Shown here in pieces: positions 36,434 through 45,380 of a stretch of 64,000 nucleotides of DNA. A program made the position numbers and the translations under genes. Source of the DNA: Maridesulfovibrio salexigens DSM 2638 (GTDB lineage: Bacteria; Desulfobacterota; Desulfovibrionia; Desulfovibrionales; Desulfovibrionaceae). The notes beneath the pieces were generated by a model that worked only from the letters and a program-made list of their open reading frames with translations, ran no database searches and was not told the DNA's origin. Where the stretch lies: contig NC_012881.1 of assembly GCF_000023445.1 (NCBI RefSeq), positions 3,277,501 to 3,341,500 on the forward strand. Direction: 5' to 3'. Each line of letters opens with the position of its first letter. Position 1 is the first letter of the stretch.

Positions 36434-36868
36434 ATGACTTTTAGCAAAAAAATGATGGTAATGCTCGGATTGGCAGCACTGCTTCTTTGCGTTGCAGGAA
36501 ATGCTTTCGCCATGAAAGACAGCTACAATTACATGAGCCCCGCAGCCCTGCAGAATGCTATCGACACTAAGGCAGATGTTGCCATTGTTGACATTCAGGT
36601 AGCTGAAGAATTTAAGTCTCACCACATCAAGGGCGCAATTGAGACCTGCGCTTACCCGGTTAAGACAGTTGCCGACACTGAGAAACTCAATACAACCCTG
36701 AACAGCCTCAAGAGCTCAACACAGCCTGTTGTTGTCATCTGCCCGCGCGGGAAAGGCGGCGCGGAAAGAACAGTAGACTACCTCGCCAAACAGGGAATCT
36801 CTCCTTACCGCTTATTCATTCTCACCAATGGTCAGGACGGCTGGCCCTATGCCGTTGAATCAAACTAA
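36434..36868 (+). CDS. Exported rhodanese-like protein
   Basis: A 144-residue periplasmic protein with a clear signal peptide (hydrophobic MMVMLGLAALLLCVA, cleavage after AFA). The single rhodanese domain shows VAIVDIQVAEEFKSHHIKGA, and the active-site loop CPRGKGG carries the catalytic cysteine. It may transfer sulfur or act in sulfide handling in the periplasm; the substrate is unknown. A good ribosome-binding site (AGGAGGAG) lies just upstream and a strong terminator follows, so it is monocistronic. Confidence 0.9.
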   Translation: MTFSKKMMVMLGLAALLLCVAGNAFAMKDSYNYMSPAALQNAIDTKADVAIVDIQVAEEFKSHHIKGAIETCAYPVKTVADTEKLNTTLNSLKSSTQPVVVICPRGKGGAERTVDYLAKQGISPYRLFILTNGQDGWPYAVESN

Positions 36869-36888
36869 GATAACAACATAGATTCCTT

Positions 36889-36932
36889 AAAAATCCCCTT
36901 CTGTCGCAACTTCGGCTGAAGGGGATTTTTTA
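36889..36932 (+). terminator. Terminator of the rhodanese gene
   Basis: A 13-bp stem AAAAATCCCCTTC/GAAGGGGATTTTT ends in a T-run. Confidence 0.92.
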
Positions 36933-37037
36933 TTGTCCCATTGCTTTCCTGCCTTCCGGGTAAACAGTTGACGACACCGAAGAACTATTGTGTATTGATA
37001 TAAGTATAACAAGAATCAGATTAACAAGGAAAGCAGC

Positions 37038-38321
37038 ATGACAAAACTAGGTAGAGCTTATCTTCTGGCAATTGCATTTCTCCTTGCGGCGACAGTTACT
37101 GCCGCTGCCGCCGAATGGAGATTTCCCGGGGAGTTTGAAAAGCAGGAAAGGGTTTACCTTGGCTGGCTAAGTAAAGAATATGTAAAAGGGTACCAAACCG
37201 ACACTGTTCTTCTGGAAATTGCTAAAAACCTTGCCCCCTATACTAAAATCACAGTCTGCGTCCCCGAAGAGCGCCACCTCAAGCACGTGCAGTCTTTATT
37301 AAAAAAGAACAAACTTCCCATGGACAAAATTTCATTCCAGACCATCCCCTTCACCATGCTCTACTGGCGAGATTTCGGCCCTATTTTCACTACAGACAAA
37401 CAAGGAAACAAAAGCATTGCCGATTTCAGCTTCAATTGCTGGGGCTACTTTCCGCAATCAGATACTCAATCCCGAATTATGGAACGAGTCGACCGCGACA
37501 TTGCCAAAGTACGTAACATTCCTTCAAGGATGACCCGTCTAGTAAGCGAGGGAGGCGATCGAGAACTGAATGGTAAAGGAACACTATTGGTCACTGAAGC
37601 CTGCGAATTCCAACGCAACCCCAACCTTTCACGCGCTGACATTGAAGTAGAACTAAAAGAAATGCTGGGCGTAACAAATATTATCTGGCTGAAAAAAGGA
37701 ACAGTGGATGACGATGCCTACAATGTAAGCACTCTGCCCGGACCGGACGGCAAGGGAGTGGCCTACCGCAGCGCTGCCGCCAATAACCACATTGATGAAT
37801 ACTGCCGCTTTGTATCTCCGGATACCATCCTGCTGGCGGAAGTAAGTGAAGAGGAAGCGGCGCAAGGTCCGGTGGAAGCTGAAAACCGCCGGCGTATGGA
37901 AGAAAACTACCGTATCCTGAAAAAAGCAGTTGATCAGGACGGCAAGCCATTCAAGATCATTCGCATCCCCATGCCGGAAACATTGTACTTTGAAGTCACT
38001 CCGCAGGATGAAGCATACTACGGGTTGGTCTCATTCCCCCGTTTTTCGGACGGAACAGCTTTCCCAGTAGGACAGTCGGTACAGGTGGTTCCGGCGCAGA
38101 GCTATTGCAACTTCCTGATCTCCAACGGCGTGGTACTGGCTCAGAAATACTGGCATGAAGGTCTGCCTGAAAAAGTAAAAGAACGCGATGCTGAAGCGCT
38201 GGAAGTACTAAAAAAAGCATTCCCGAACCGTAAAGTTGTTACCATCAACACCCTCGGAATAAACTTCGGTGGAGGTGGGATTCACTGCTCTACCCAACAG
38301 GAACCGTATACTGGTAAGTAA
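37038..38321 (+). CDS. Exported agmatine deiminase / peptidylarginine deiminase family protein
   Basis: A 427-residue enzyme of the guanidino-group-modifying superfamily that hydrolyses agmatine or arginine side chains to carbamoyl derivatives and ammonia. Active-site segments are YWRDFGPIF, SEGGDRELN, NNHIDEYCRF (His and Asp) and GGGGIHCSTQQEP with the nucleophile Cys417. Unlike typical cytoplasmic AguA it begins with a signal peptide (AYLLAIAFLLAATVTAAAA), so it should act in the periplasm or outside the cell. No carbamoylputrescine hydrolase gene is nearby, so the polyamine route is not supported by context. A terminator follows. Confidence 0.85.
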   Translation: MTKLGRAYLLAIAFLLAATVTAAAAEWRFPGEFEKQERVYLGWLSKEYVKGYQTDTVLLEIAKNLAPYTKITVCVPEERHLKHVQSLLKKNKLPMDKISFQTIPFTMLYWRDFGPIFTTDKQGNKSIADFSFNCWGYFPQSDTQSRIMERVDRDIAKVRNIPSRMTRLVSEGGDRELNGKGTLLVTEACEFQRNPNLSRADIEVELKEMLGVTNIIWLKKGTVDDDAYNVSTLPGPDGKGVAYRSAAANNHIDEYCRFVSPDTILLAEVSEEEAAQGPVEAENRRRMEENYRILKKAVDQDGKPFKIIRIPMPETLYFEVTPQDEAYYGLVSFPRFSDGTAFPVGQSVQVVPAQSYCNFLISNGVVLAQKYWHEGLPEKVKERDAEALEVLKKAFPNRKVVTINTLGINFGGGGIHCSTQQEPYTGK

Positions 38322-38328
38322 CACCAAC

Positions 38329-38367
38329 AAAAAAACTCCCGCCGGAAAAATCCAGCGGGAGTTTTTT
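38329..38367 (+). terminator. Terminator of the agmatine-deiminase-like gene
   Basis: Stem AAAAACTCCCGC with GCGGGAGTTTTT, then further T, just after the stop codon. Confidence 0.92.
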
Positions 38368-38480
38368 ATTCCCAAAGTGTCGCCGCAATCGCTCTATCCT
38401 TTCGGTAAGCAACTGCGGCTGTCGGCGGAGATCAGGTGGGGATTAATCCCCTCTGCCTCCTTAATTATAATAGTAAGCAC

Positions 38481-39251
38481 TTATTTAGGTTTGGCAATAC
38501 TTGCAAAGGCACAATGATTGTGAATTGATTCAAAACTTTCCACATCAACTTGGTACCACAAGATTTTAGAGTGTTTTTCCAGCCCCATAGCGGCATTGCG
38601 AACTACATCTTCAACGAAGGTGGGATTTGAAAAACTTTTTTCAGTTACATGTTTTTCGTCCTCACGCTTAAGCAAAGAGAACACTTCACACGAACCGGAA
38701 GCTTCGGCAATCTCCACAAGATCCTCAATCCAGACAAAGCCCTTTGACTTGGTCCTGATGTGAACCACTGCCCGCTGACTATGTGCGCCTTCATCGCTGA
38801 TCGCCTTGGAACAAGGACATACAGTCATAACCGGAACTTTTACACCGAGGGTGAATTCCAGATTATCACCGACCATTTCGCCTTCCACTGTACACTCATA
38901 GCTCATGATCCCCTTACGTCCGCTGACCGGGGATTTTTTTTGCAGGCAGTAGGGAAAGCTGAGTTCTGCGTGAGCACGTTCAGCTTCAAGGCGGCGCAGG
39001 ATGTCACTGAGCAGATTGTAAAAACTCTGATAGTCCAACTCTTCGGACCAATCTTCAAGAGCTTCTACAAAACGGCTCATGTGGGTGCCTTTGAAATGTG
39101 CAGGCAGATCAACAGATAAAGCTACTTTAGCCATGGTGCTCTGACTGCCGGATTCCCGGTCGCGCACCACAAGGGGGAGAGTCAAATCCCGCACACCGAC
39201 CCTGTCGATGGACATTGCCACTTTTGCGGGACTGTTCTGTACGTCTTCCAT
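38481..39251 (-). CDS. folE2: GTP cyclohydrolase IB (FolE2)
   Basis: A 256-residue enzyme producing dihydroneopterin triphosphate for folate (and queuosine-type) pathways. It is the FolE2 isoform, which does not strictly need zinc. Conserved features include the N-terminal [12 protein letters not shown], the [10 protein letters not shown] segment and the active-site [17 protein letters not shown] with its cysteine. A GTG at 39269 is also in frame, but the ATG at 39251, one base after the nikR stop, is used. It is the last gene of a methyltransferase-nikR-folE2 set, a notable link between a metal-sensing repressor and a metal-flexible enzyme. Confidence 0.93.
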   Translation of the reverse strand: MEDVQNSPAKVAMSIDRVGVRDLTLPLVVRDRESGSQSTMAKVALSVDLPAHFKGTHMSRFVEALEDWSEELDYQSFYNLLSDILRRLEAERAHAELSFPYCLQKKSPVSGRKGIMSYECTVEGEMVGDNLEFTLGVKVPVMTVCPCSKAISDEGAHSQRAVVHIRTKSKGFVWIEDLVEIAEASGSCEVFSLLKREDEKHVTEKSFSNPTFVEDVVRNAAMGLEKHSKILWYQVDVESFESIHNHCAFASIAKPK

Positions 39252-39252
39252 T

Positions 39253-39672
39253 TTAAACGAGTTCCTCACCAGTGGTGGTCAAGCCGAGCTTGCCGTGCTT
39301 TACGCCTTTTGTAGAAATCAGGCGGTGGGCCAGTTCCTTGATTTGCTTGCCGTCACCTTTAAGGACCATGACTTCAAGACAATTGTCGTGGTCAAGATGC
39401 ACATGCAGGGTGGACATGATCAGATCATGACTGTCGTGCTGCAACTCGGTGAGTCGCTGGGAAAGTCCACTCTGGTGATGATCGTAAACGAGAGAAAGGG
39501 TCCCGGCCATTTGACCGTCAGCCTCATCCCATTCCTTTTCCACCAGCATGTTGCGAATCAGATCGCGAATAGCCTCGGAACGGGTCTGGTAACTCTTCTC
39601 GTCACAAAGCTTGTCAAATTTCTCAAGAAGATCGGAATCAAGGGAAACCCCGAAACGTATAGTTTTACCCAT
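39253..39672 (-). CDS. nikR: Nickel-responsive transcriptional regulator NikR
   Basis: A 139-residue repressor with an N-terminal ribbon-helix-helix ([29 protein letters not shown]) and a C-terminal ACT-like nickel-binding domain. The four nickel ligands are present: His79, His90, His92 and Cys98, with the same spacing as the Escherichia coli protein. It normally represses nickel uptake when nickel is plentiful. No nickel transporter named as such is adjacent; the importer at 12848-18561 belongs to the peptide/nickel class but is distant. It is transcribed between the methyltransferase and folE2. Confidence 0.95.
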
Positions 39673-39690
39673 TTCAAACCTCCGTAAAAA

Positions 39691-40362
39691 TCATATGGAT
39701 TTGCCGGGAACAACTTCCCGGATATTAACAGTCATTTCCGCATTGCAGCAGGCTGCCTTTTCGGTCAGAGGCAGTGCTGTTTTCCAGCCTAAAGCTTCAA
39801 GCTTTTCCCAGACCGGAACTGAAACATCACGTACCGGCTCGGCCATCCAGATGGTACCGCCCGGCTTAAGAACCCGCCGGAAGAGCTTTTCCAGCGGATC
39901 AAAAAATCTTTTTTCGTAGAGGATATCCCCGCCCCAGATAAAATCAAAGGAATTCTCTGCAAGGGACGGCTCGCGCCAGTCCATCTGCAACCAGAGCGGC
40001 TGGGAAGTGCTATTTGAGAAGGCATTGTCTTTTGCAAAATAGAGCGGCGGCAATTCATAATCAAAAGCCACAACTTCAGCCCCAAGAGACTGCCCTATAA
40101 CGGCTGTCAGCCCCAGTCCGCAACCAAGATCAAGACATTTGCGTCCTTTGATTAGATCCGCATTGCGGTAAAGCCATTCACCAAGTAAAACACTGGCCGG
40201 CCAAAGTTCCGCCCAATATGGAAGACGTTCGTCATCTCCGAACTCATCTTCTCCTATTTCATCCCAGAGGGTTTCAAGATCAGCTGTGCGCTCAATCTTC
40301 CAGACCCGTCCGGCGGTCTCTACTTCTATCAATTCCCGTTCACCGGAAACATAATCTTTCAA
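39691..40362 (-). CDS. Class I SAM-dependent methyltransferase (protein lysine methyltransferase-like)
   Basis: A 223-residue methyltransferase. Motif I is LDLGCGLGLTAV, motif II VVAFDYELPP, and the catalytic-loop-like segment IWGGDILYEKRFFDPL resembles the DxxY signature of METTL20/METTL21-type protein lysine methyltransferases. LKPGGTIWMAEP closes the fold. The likely target is a protein, but it is not identifiable here. The start is a TTG at 40362, with AGGAG nine bases upstream. It is the first gene of the set continuing with nikR 18 bases later. Confidence 0.8.
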   Translation of the reverse strand: MKDYVSGERELIEVETAGRVWKIERTADLETLWDEIGEDEFGDDERLPYWAELWPASVLLGEWLYRNADLIKGRKCLDLGCGLGLTAVIGQSLGAEVVAFDYELPPLYFAKDNAFSNSTSQPLWLQMDWREPSLAENSFDFIWGGDILYEKRFFDPLEKLFRRVLKPGGTIWMAEPVRDVSVPVWEKLEALGWKTALPLTEKAACCNAEMTVNIREVVPGKSI

Positions 40363-40471
40363 TGAAAAGCACTCCTATTTGGTCTTCTGCGTATGCTTTT
40401 TTTCGCCAAAACACAAGAGACAGTAACACGAACTATTCAAATGCAAAATTATTAAATCATTCATTTTTAAG

Positions 40472-40609
40472 TTATGGATAATTTTACAGAATATTTTTCT
40501 GCAAATTAGCCTTGCAGAAGCCTTTTATTTCTTAAGCAGGAATGCTATCAGGAGCGAGTTATCCATAAAGACACGGTCAAACAACAAAACAACTCAGTCT
40601 ATCCATAAG
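40472..40609 (+). promoter_or_regulatory. Inverted and direct repeats plus hairpin upstream of gcvH
   Basis: TTATGGATAA (40472-40481) has an exact inverted partner TTATCCATAA (40559-40568), and TATCCATAAG recurs directly at 40600-40609 beside the gcvH ribosome-binding site. Between them lies a hairpin TTCTGCAA/TTGCAGAA (40497-40504 with 40512-40519). The arrangement suggests a regulator-binding region or structured leader. Glycine-riboswitch consensus sequences were looked for and not found. Confidence 0.45.
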
Positions 40610-40620
40610 AAGGAGGCCCC

Positions 40621-41001
40621 ATGATTCCGCAGGAACTTCTTTACGCCAAATCTCACGAATGGCTCAAGGTTGATGGTGAAAACGGTGTTATCGGTATCAC
40701 CCATTTTGCTCAGGAACAGCTCGGCGACCTTACTTTCGTCGAACTCCCGCAGGAAGGCGACACTTTCGCAGCAGGCGACGAATTCGGTTCTATTGAATCC
40801 GTAAAAGCAGCCAGCGAAATGTACGCTCCGGTTGATTGTGAAGTAGTTGCAGTTAACGAAGCTCTGGAAGACGCACCCGAAAAAGTCAACGAAGACCCTT
40901 ACGGTGACGGCTGGCTCATCAAAGTCAAAATCACCGGCCCCACTGACGCTCTTCTTGATGCCGCAGCTTATGAAAAGGTAACTGAAGAAGAAGCTCACTA
41001 A
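40621..41001 (+). CDS. gcvH: Glycine cleavage system H protein
   Basis: A 126-residue lipoyl carrier that shuttles the aminomethyl group in glycine cleavage (or reductive glycine synthesis). The lipoylated lysine is Lys62 in [14 protein letters not shown]; the surrounding hairpin [17 protein letters not shown] is typical. A strong GGAGG ribosome-binding site lies just upstream. It is separated from gcvPA by 89 bases containing a terminator-like hairpin, which would let H protein be made in excess of the P subunits. Confidence 0.96.
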   Translation: MIPQELLYAKSHEWLKVDGENGVIGITHFAQEQLGDLTFVELPQEGDTFAAGDEFGSIESVKAASEMYAPVDCEVVAVNEALEDAPEKVNEDPYGDGWLIKVKITGPTDALLDAAAYEKVTEEEAH

Positions 41002-41038
41002 TCAGGAGCCGTTCTTTTATATAATAGTACACAATATT

Positions 41039-41070
41039 CCCCGCCGACCGCTTAAGTCAGCGGGGATTTA
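41039..41070 (+). terminator. Intraoperon terminator-like hairpin between gcvH and gcvPA
   Basis: Stem CCCCGC-c-GAC / GTC-a-GCGGGG (one mismatch) with a 7-base loop, followed by ATTTATTTTT. It probably causes partial termination after gcvH. Confidence 0.7.
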
Positions 41071-41090
41071 TTTTTATACCGGAGGACATA

Positions 41091-42422
41091 ATGCCTTACG
41101 TACCCCATTCCCCGGAAGAAATCCGGGAAATGCTTGATGTTATCGGCGTGAACTCCGTGGAAGACCTCTTTGCCGAAATCCCGGCCGAACTGCGCCCCAA
41201 AAGCTTTAACCTGCCCAAAGGTAAAAGCGAAATGGCAGTTCTGCAGCAGCTGGATAAAATGGCAGCAAAGAACACCACGGACCTGACCAGCTTCCTCGGA
41301 GCAGGCTTCTACGACCATTTCATTCCCACAGCGGTTGATGCTCTTTCCTCCCGCAGTGAATTCTACACCGCCTACACCCCCTATCAGCCCGAATCTTCTC
41401 AGGGAACCCTGCAGGCAATCTTCGAATATCAGACTGCCATGGCCAGACTCATGGACATGGACTACGCCAACGCCTCAGTTTACGATGGCGGCTCCGCACT
41501 CTACGAAGCTACCCTCATGGCTGTGCGCAAGACCAGACGCAGGAAAATAATCGTAAGTGAAGCATTAAACCCGATTTACCGGGTTATGCTCGACTCATAC
41601 ACCACCAACCTGAACCTTGAACTTGTCACCGTGCCCCACAACCATGGCCGCACTAACGTCAAGTCCATCACCGCAGCAGTAGATAAAGACACCGCAGCGG
41701 TTATCGTTCAGAACCCCAACTTTTTCGGCTCAGTAAACGATTTCACTGAAATGTTTGCAGCCGTGCACGAGCACAAAGCATTGGCAATCATGTCCACCTA
41801 CCCGGTTATGCAGTCCGTGCTGAAGACTCCCGGTCAGATGGGTGCTGACATTGCTGTTGCAGACGGACAGTCAATCGGACAGCCACTTTCCTTCGGCGGT
41901 CCCTACCTCGGCATTATGACCTGCTCCAAAGCGCTGGTCCGCCAGATGCCCGGACGTATTGCGGGCCGCACCGAAGACGAAGACGGCAAGACCGGCTACG
42001 TTCTGACCATTCAGGCACGCGAGCAGCACATCCGCCGCCAGAAAGCGACATCCAACATCTGCTCCAACCAGGCTCTCTGCGCCCTGCGTACCCTGATCCA
42101 CCTCTGCCTGCTGGGTGAGGAAGGTCTGAACCGCACAGCTGTTCTTTCAGTTGAGCGCGCCCACTACGCAGCCGAACGCCTCACCGCCATTGACGGTGTT
42201 GAAATGTTCACCAAAGGTCCCTTCGGCAACGAATTCGCAGTAACTCTTCCGGTCAACGCTTTCGAAGTAATCGACAAGCTCACCGAACGCGGTATCATCC
42301 CCGGTTTCCCTGTGGGACGTTACTACGAAGGACTGGAAAACGTACTGCTGGTGGCCTGCACAGAAAAGACCACTGAAGAACAGATCGGCATCTTTGCTGA
42401 AATTCTGCGGGGGACAATCTAA
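41091..42422 (+). CDS. gcvPA: Glycine dehydrogenase (decarboxylating) subunit 1
   Basis: A 443-residue N-terminal half of the split P protein, which decarboxylates glycine together with GcvPB. It begins with PYVPHSPEEIREMLDVIG and contains FLGAGFYDHFIPTAVD, YTPYQPESSQGTLQ, FGGPYLGIMTC and a C-terminal GFPVGRYYEGLENVLLV, all typical of the alpha subunit. It has no PLP lysine, as expected. Its last base overlaps the ATG of gcvPB. Confidence 0.96.
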   Translation: MPYVPHSPEEIREMLDVIGVNSVEDLFAEIPAELRPKSFNLPKGKSEMAVLQQLDKMAAKNTTDLTSFLGAGFYDHFIPTAVDALSSRSEFYTAYTPYQPESSQGTLQAIFEYQTAMARLMDMDYANASVYDGGSALYEATLMAVRKTRRRKIIVSEALNPIYRVMLDSYTTNLNLELVTVPHNHGRTNVKSITAAVDKDTAAVIVQNPNFFGSVNDFTEMFAAVHEHKALAIMSTYPVMQSVLKTPGQMGADIAVADGQSIGQPLSFGGPYLGIMTCSKALVRQMPGRIAGRTEDEDGKTGYVLTIQAREQHIRRQKATSNICSNQALCALRTLIHLCLLGEEGLNRTAVLSVERAHYAAERLTAIDGVEMFTKGPFGNEFAVTLPVNAFEVIDKLTERGIIPGFPVGRYYEGLENVLLVACTEKTTEEQIGIFAEILRGTI

Positions 42423-43867
42423 TGAAGACAGTATTTGAAAAATCCGTTCCCGGTCGTGAAGGCTGCTGGCCTGAAGAGCCCAAATCCAAAATCGAGGATT
42501 TCATTCCCGCTGACCTCCTTCGCGAGGGAGCAGGCATGCCCTCTCTTTCCGAATTGGACGTGGTTCGCCACTTCACTCAGCTTTCCCAGAAAAACTTCGG
42601 TGTAGATTCCAACTTTTATCCGCTTGGTTCCTGCACCATGAAATACAACCCCAAGTTCACCGAGCAGGTGGCAGCAATGCCCGGATTCGCAAAACTGCAT
42701 CCGGTCATTCCCCAGCTCAAGGGAGCAGGCCACCATTGTCAGGGTGCACTTGAGGTTATCCACGAAACCGAATCCCTGCTCAGCGAACTTACCGGTATGG
42801 CTGCATTTACCATGCACCCCATGGCCGGTGCGCACGGCGAGCTGACCGGGGTTATGCTTATGGCTGCCTACCACCGCGACAAGGGCAACAAGAAAACCAA
42901 GATAGTCTGCCCCGACTCTGCGCACGGCACCAACCCCGCATCCGCAGCTGTAGCCGGATACGATGTTGTTTCCGTTGAATCCAAAGACGGCATCATCACA
43001 CCTGAAGCTCTTGCCGAAGTACTTGATGATGAAGTTGCAGGCGTAATGATGACCTGCCCCAACACTCTCGGCCTTTTCGAGACCCATCTGCCCGAACTGG
43101 TTAAGATGATTCACGAGAAAGATGCCCTGCTCTACTATGACGGCGCAAACATGAACGCCATCATGGGTAAGCTGCGTGTCGGCGATGCCGGATTCGACAT
43201 CGTGCACCTCAACCTGCACAAGACCCTCGGCACCCCGCACGGCGGCGGTGGCCCCGGTTCCGGTCCTGTAGGCGTAAGCGAAAGGGTTAAACCCTTCCTG
43301 CCTGTTTCCCGCGTGGAAAAGCTGGAAGACGGCCAGTACTACCTTTCCTACGACGAGCCCAAGTCCATCGGATACGTTGCTCCTTTCTACGGCAACTTCG
43401 GTGTTTACCTGAAGGCATACGCATACATGCTTCGCCTCGGCCGCGAAGGTCTGACCCGCGCCACCGAAGGTGCGGTCCTCAGCGCAAACTACATGCGTAA
43501 ACGTCTCGAAAACCATTACGAGATTCCCTACAACCGCATCTGCATGCACGAATTCGTTGCATCTGCAGTGGAGCAGGCCAAGAACGGCGTACGCGCTCTC
43601 GACGTAGCCAAGGCCCTGCTGGATAAGGGACATCATGCTCCGACCATCTACTTCCCGCTCATCGTGAAGGAATGCCTGATGATTGAGCCCACTGAGACTG
43701 AAAACAAAGAAACCATCGACCGCTTCATTGACGATCTTATCGAGATCGCTGAAATGGCGGAAAAGAACCCCGAAGTGTTGCAGGCTGCTCCGGTCACCAC
43801 CTCTGTAAAGAGACTGGACGAGACCAAAGCTGCACGCTCCATGGTGATTACTGATGACGTCAAATAG
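42422..43867 (+). CDS. gcvPB: Glycine dehydrogenase (decarboxylating) subunit 2
   Basis: A 481-residue C-terminal half of the P protein carrying PLP. The Schiff-base lysine is in VHLNLHKTLGTPHGGGGPG. MHPMAGAHGELTG and DSAHGTNPASAAVAGY are further signatures. It overlaps gcvPA by one base and lpdA by fourteen, so the three are translationally linked. gcvT (aminomethyltransferase) is not present in this cluster and must be encoded elsewhere. Confidence 0.96.
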   Translation: MKTVFEKSVPGREGCWPEEPKSKIEDFIPADLLREGAGMPSLSELDVVRHFTQLSQKNFGVDSNFYPLGSCTMKYNPKFTEQVAAMPGFAKLHPVIPQLKGAGHHCQGALEVIHETESLLSELTGMAAFTMHPMAGAHGELTGVMLMAAYHRDKGNKKTKIVCPDSAHGTNPASAAVAGYDVVSVESKDGIITPEALAEVLDDEVAGVMMTCPNTLGLFETHLPELVKMIHEKDALLYYDGANMNAIMGKLRVGDAGFDIVHLNLHKTLGTPHGGGGPGSGPVGVSERVKPFLPVSRVEKLEDGQYYLSYDEPKSIGYVAPFYGNFGVYLKAYAYMLRLGREGLTRATEGAVLSANYMRKRLENHYEIPYNRICMHEFVASAVEQAKNGVRALDVAKALLDKGHHAPTIYFPLIVKECLMIEPTETENKETIDRFIDDLIEIAEMAEKNPEVLQAAPVTTSVKRLDETKAARSMVITDDVK

Positions 43868-45245
43868 TTTCCCGACAGAAACACGCTCCTACGACCTCGT
43901 GGTCGTAGGAGCCGGTCCGGGCGGTTTTGACGCGGCTCTTGAAGCTGCGGAAGAAGGTATTAAAGTTGCGCTGGTAGAAAAAGAACTGCTCGGCGGAACC
44001 TGCCTCAATGTGGGCTGCATTCCCACCAAAATGTACCTCGGTGCAACTTCCCCGGTGGAAGAACTTGCTGCCCAGTCCAAGGCGCGCGTTGCCAAAGGCG
44101 AAATCGAGATTGATTTCAAGGCCCTGTGCACCAAGAAGGACCGTTTTATTGCTGCTACCCGCAAGGCTATGGCCCAAAAAGCCAAAAAGCTCGGTATTGA
44201 CATTTACCCCGCGGTAGCCAAAGTGATTGAGCCGGGTAAAGTGGAAGTTTCCCACCCCGAAGAACAGGCTGTTCTTGAATACAAGAACCTTGTTCTCGCA
44301 ACCGGTTCCCACCCAACTGTTTTCCCGGGACTGGAACCGGATAACGAAACCATTCTCGATAACACCGGATTCCTCGCGCTGGAAGAAATGCCCACCTCGC
44401 TGCTGGTCATCGGCGCGGGCTTCATCGGTCTTGAAATGGCTCAGATTGCACACCGCACAGGATGTAAAATCACTGTTGTGGATGCCCTTGACCGTATTGC
44501 AGTTTATGAAGACCCGGAAGTTTCCAAAGCTTTGCAGGGTGTATTCAAACGTCACAAGTGGCAGTTCAATCTCGGTGTGAAGGTTAAATCCGTCACTGCC
44601 GAGAACGGACAGGCCGTGCTGCGCACTGAAGACGGGCAGGAATTCACCGCAGAAAAGGCTCTCATTGCCATCGGACGCCGCCCCAATTCTGCGGACATAG
44701 GTCTGGAAACACTTGGTGTGGAAACCGCAGGTCCCGGTTTCGTCAAGGTTAACGAAAATCTTGAAGCCGCAGACAATGTCTACGCCATTGGTGACCTGAA
44801 CGGTAAAATCCTGCTCGCCCACGCCGCCAGCCATCAGGCCGGGTATGTGGTGCGCCGCCTTGCCGGGAAGACAGACGGACCCTACGAACACGGACCGGTC
44901 CCGTCCATACTCTACGGTTCCCCGGAAACAATGCGTGTGGGACTCATGCCCGCCGATCTCGAAGGTCAGGGTGAAGTTAAAGTATCCTCCTTCCCACTGG
45001 TGGCCAACCCCATTGCACAGGCTTATGCTTCTACGCAGGGCTTTGTAAAAGTGGTATGGCTTGACGGCAAAGTAGCCGGAATCACCGCTGTGGGACACCA
45101 TGTCTCCGGTTTTACCACCGCTGCTGCCATGATCGTGCAGGAAGCATGGACCAAGGATGACATCCACAAAGTAGTCTTTCCCCACCCCTCTCTGGATGAG
45201 GCACTGCTCGGAGCTCTTAAAGCTGAACAGCTCGATCCCAAGTAA
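43854..45245 (+). CDS. lpdA: Dihydrolipoyl dehydrogenase (L protein)
   Basis: A 463-residue flavoprotein that reoxidises the dihydrolipoyl arm of GcvH with NAD. The FAD-binding fold is DLVVVGAGPGGFDAALEA, the redox disulfide GGTCLNVGCIPTK (Cys50, Cys55), the NAD-binding fold LLVIGAGFIGLEMAQ and the second FAD contact VYAIGDLNG. The C-terminal catalytic histidine is in FPHPSLDEAL. The ATG lies inside the end of gcvPB. A very strong terminator follows. Confidence 0.95.
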   Translation: MTSNSFPTETRSYDLVVVGAGPGGFDAALEAAEEGIKVALVEKELLGGTCLNVGCIPTKMYLGATSPVEELAAQSKARVAKGEIEIDFKALCTKKDRFIAATRKAMAQKAKKLGIDIYPAVAKVIEPGKVEVSHPEEQAVLEYKNLVLATGSHPTVFPGLEPDNETILDNTGFLALEEMPTSLLVIGAGFIGLEMAQIAHRTGCKITVVDALDRIAVYEDPEVSKALQGVFKRHKWQFNLGVKVKSVTAENGQAVLRTEDGQEFTAEKALIAIGRRPNSADIGLETLGVETAGPGFVKVNENLEAADNVYAIGDLNGKILLAHAASHQAGYVVRRLAGKTDGPYEHGPVPSILYGSPETMRVGLMPADLEGQGEVKVSSFPLVANPIAQAYASTQGFVKVVWLDGKVAGITAVGHHVSGFTTAAAMIVQEAWTKDDIHKVVFPHPSLDEALLGALKAEQLDPK

Positions 45246-45260
45246 GAAGACTGCATACGC

Positions 45261-45306
45261 ATAAGAAAAGGTCCCCTGTTCACCTGAACAGGGGACCTTT
45301 TCTTAT
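45261..45306 (+). terminator. Terminator of the glycine cleavage operon
   Basis: A perfect 22-bp inverted repeat (45261-45282 with 45285-45306) ending in CCTTTTCTTAT; the loop is only two bases by full pairing. It is one of the strongest hairpins in the window. Confidence 0.93.
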
Positions 45307-45380
45307 GCTCTATTTGCTAGGGCTATCTACTCATGCTAGTATACTTATAAATTATCTTTTTCCTGAAACACGGGGGAATA

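Noticed and set aside
40363-40620. Possible glycine riboswitch upstream of gcvH
   Set aside because: The conserved GGAGAG and tandem aptamer features were not found; the region is AT-rich with only small repeats.
42419-43636. 405-codon open frame antisense to gcvPB
   Set aside because: A shadow of a highly conserved gene, with no start signal.
43860-45185. 441-codon open frame antisense to lpdA
   Set aside because: lpdA is unmistakable from its redox-disulfide and FAD motifs and operon position; the other frame is a codon-bias shadow.
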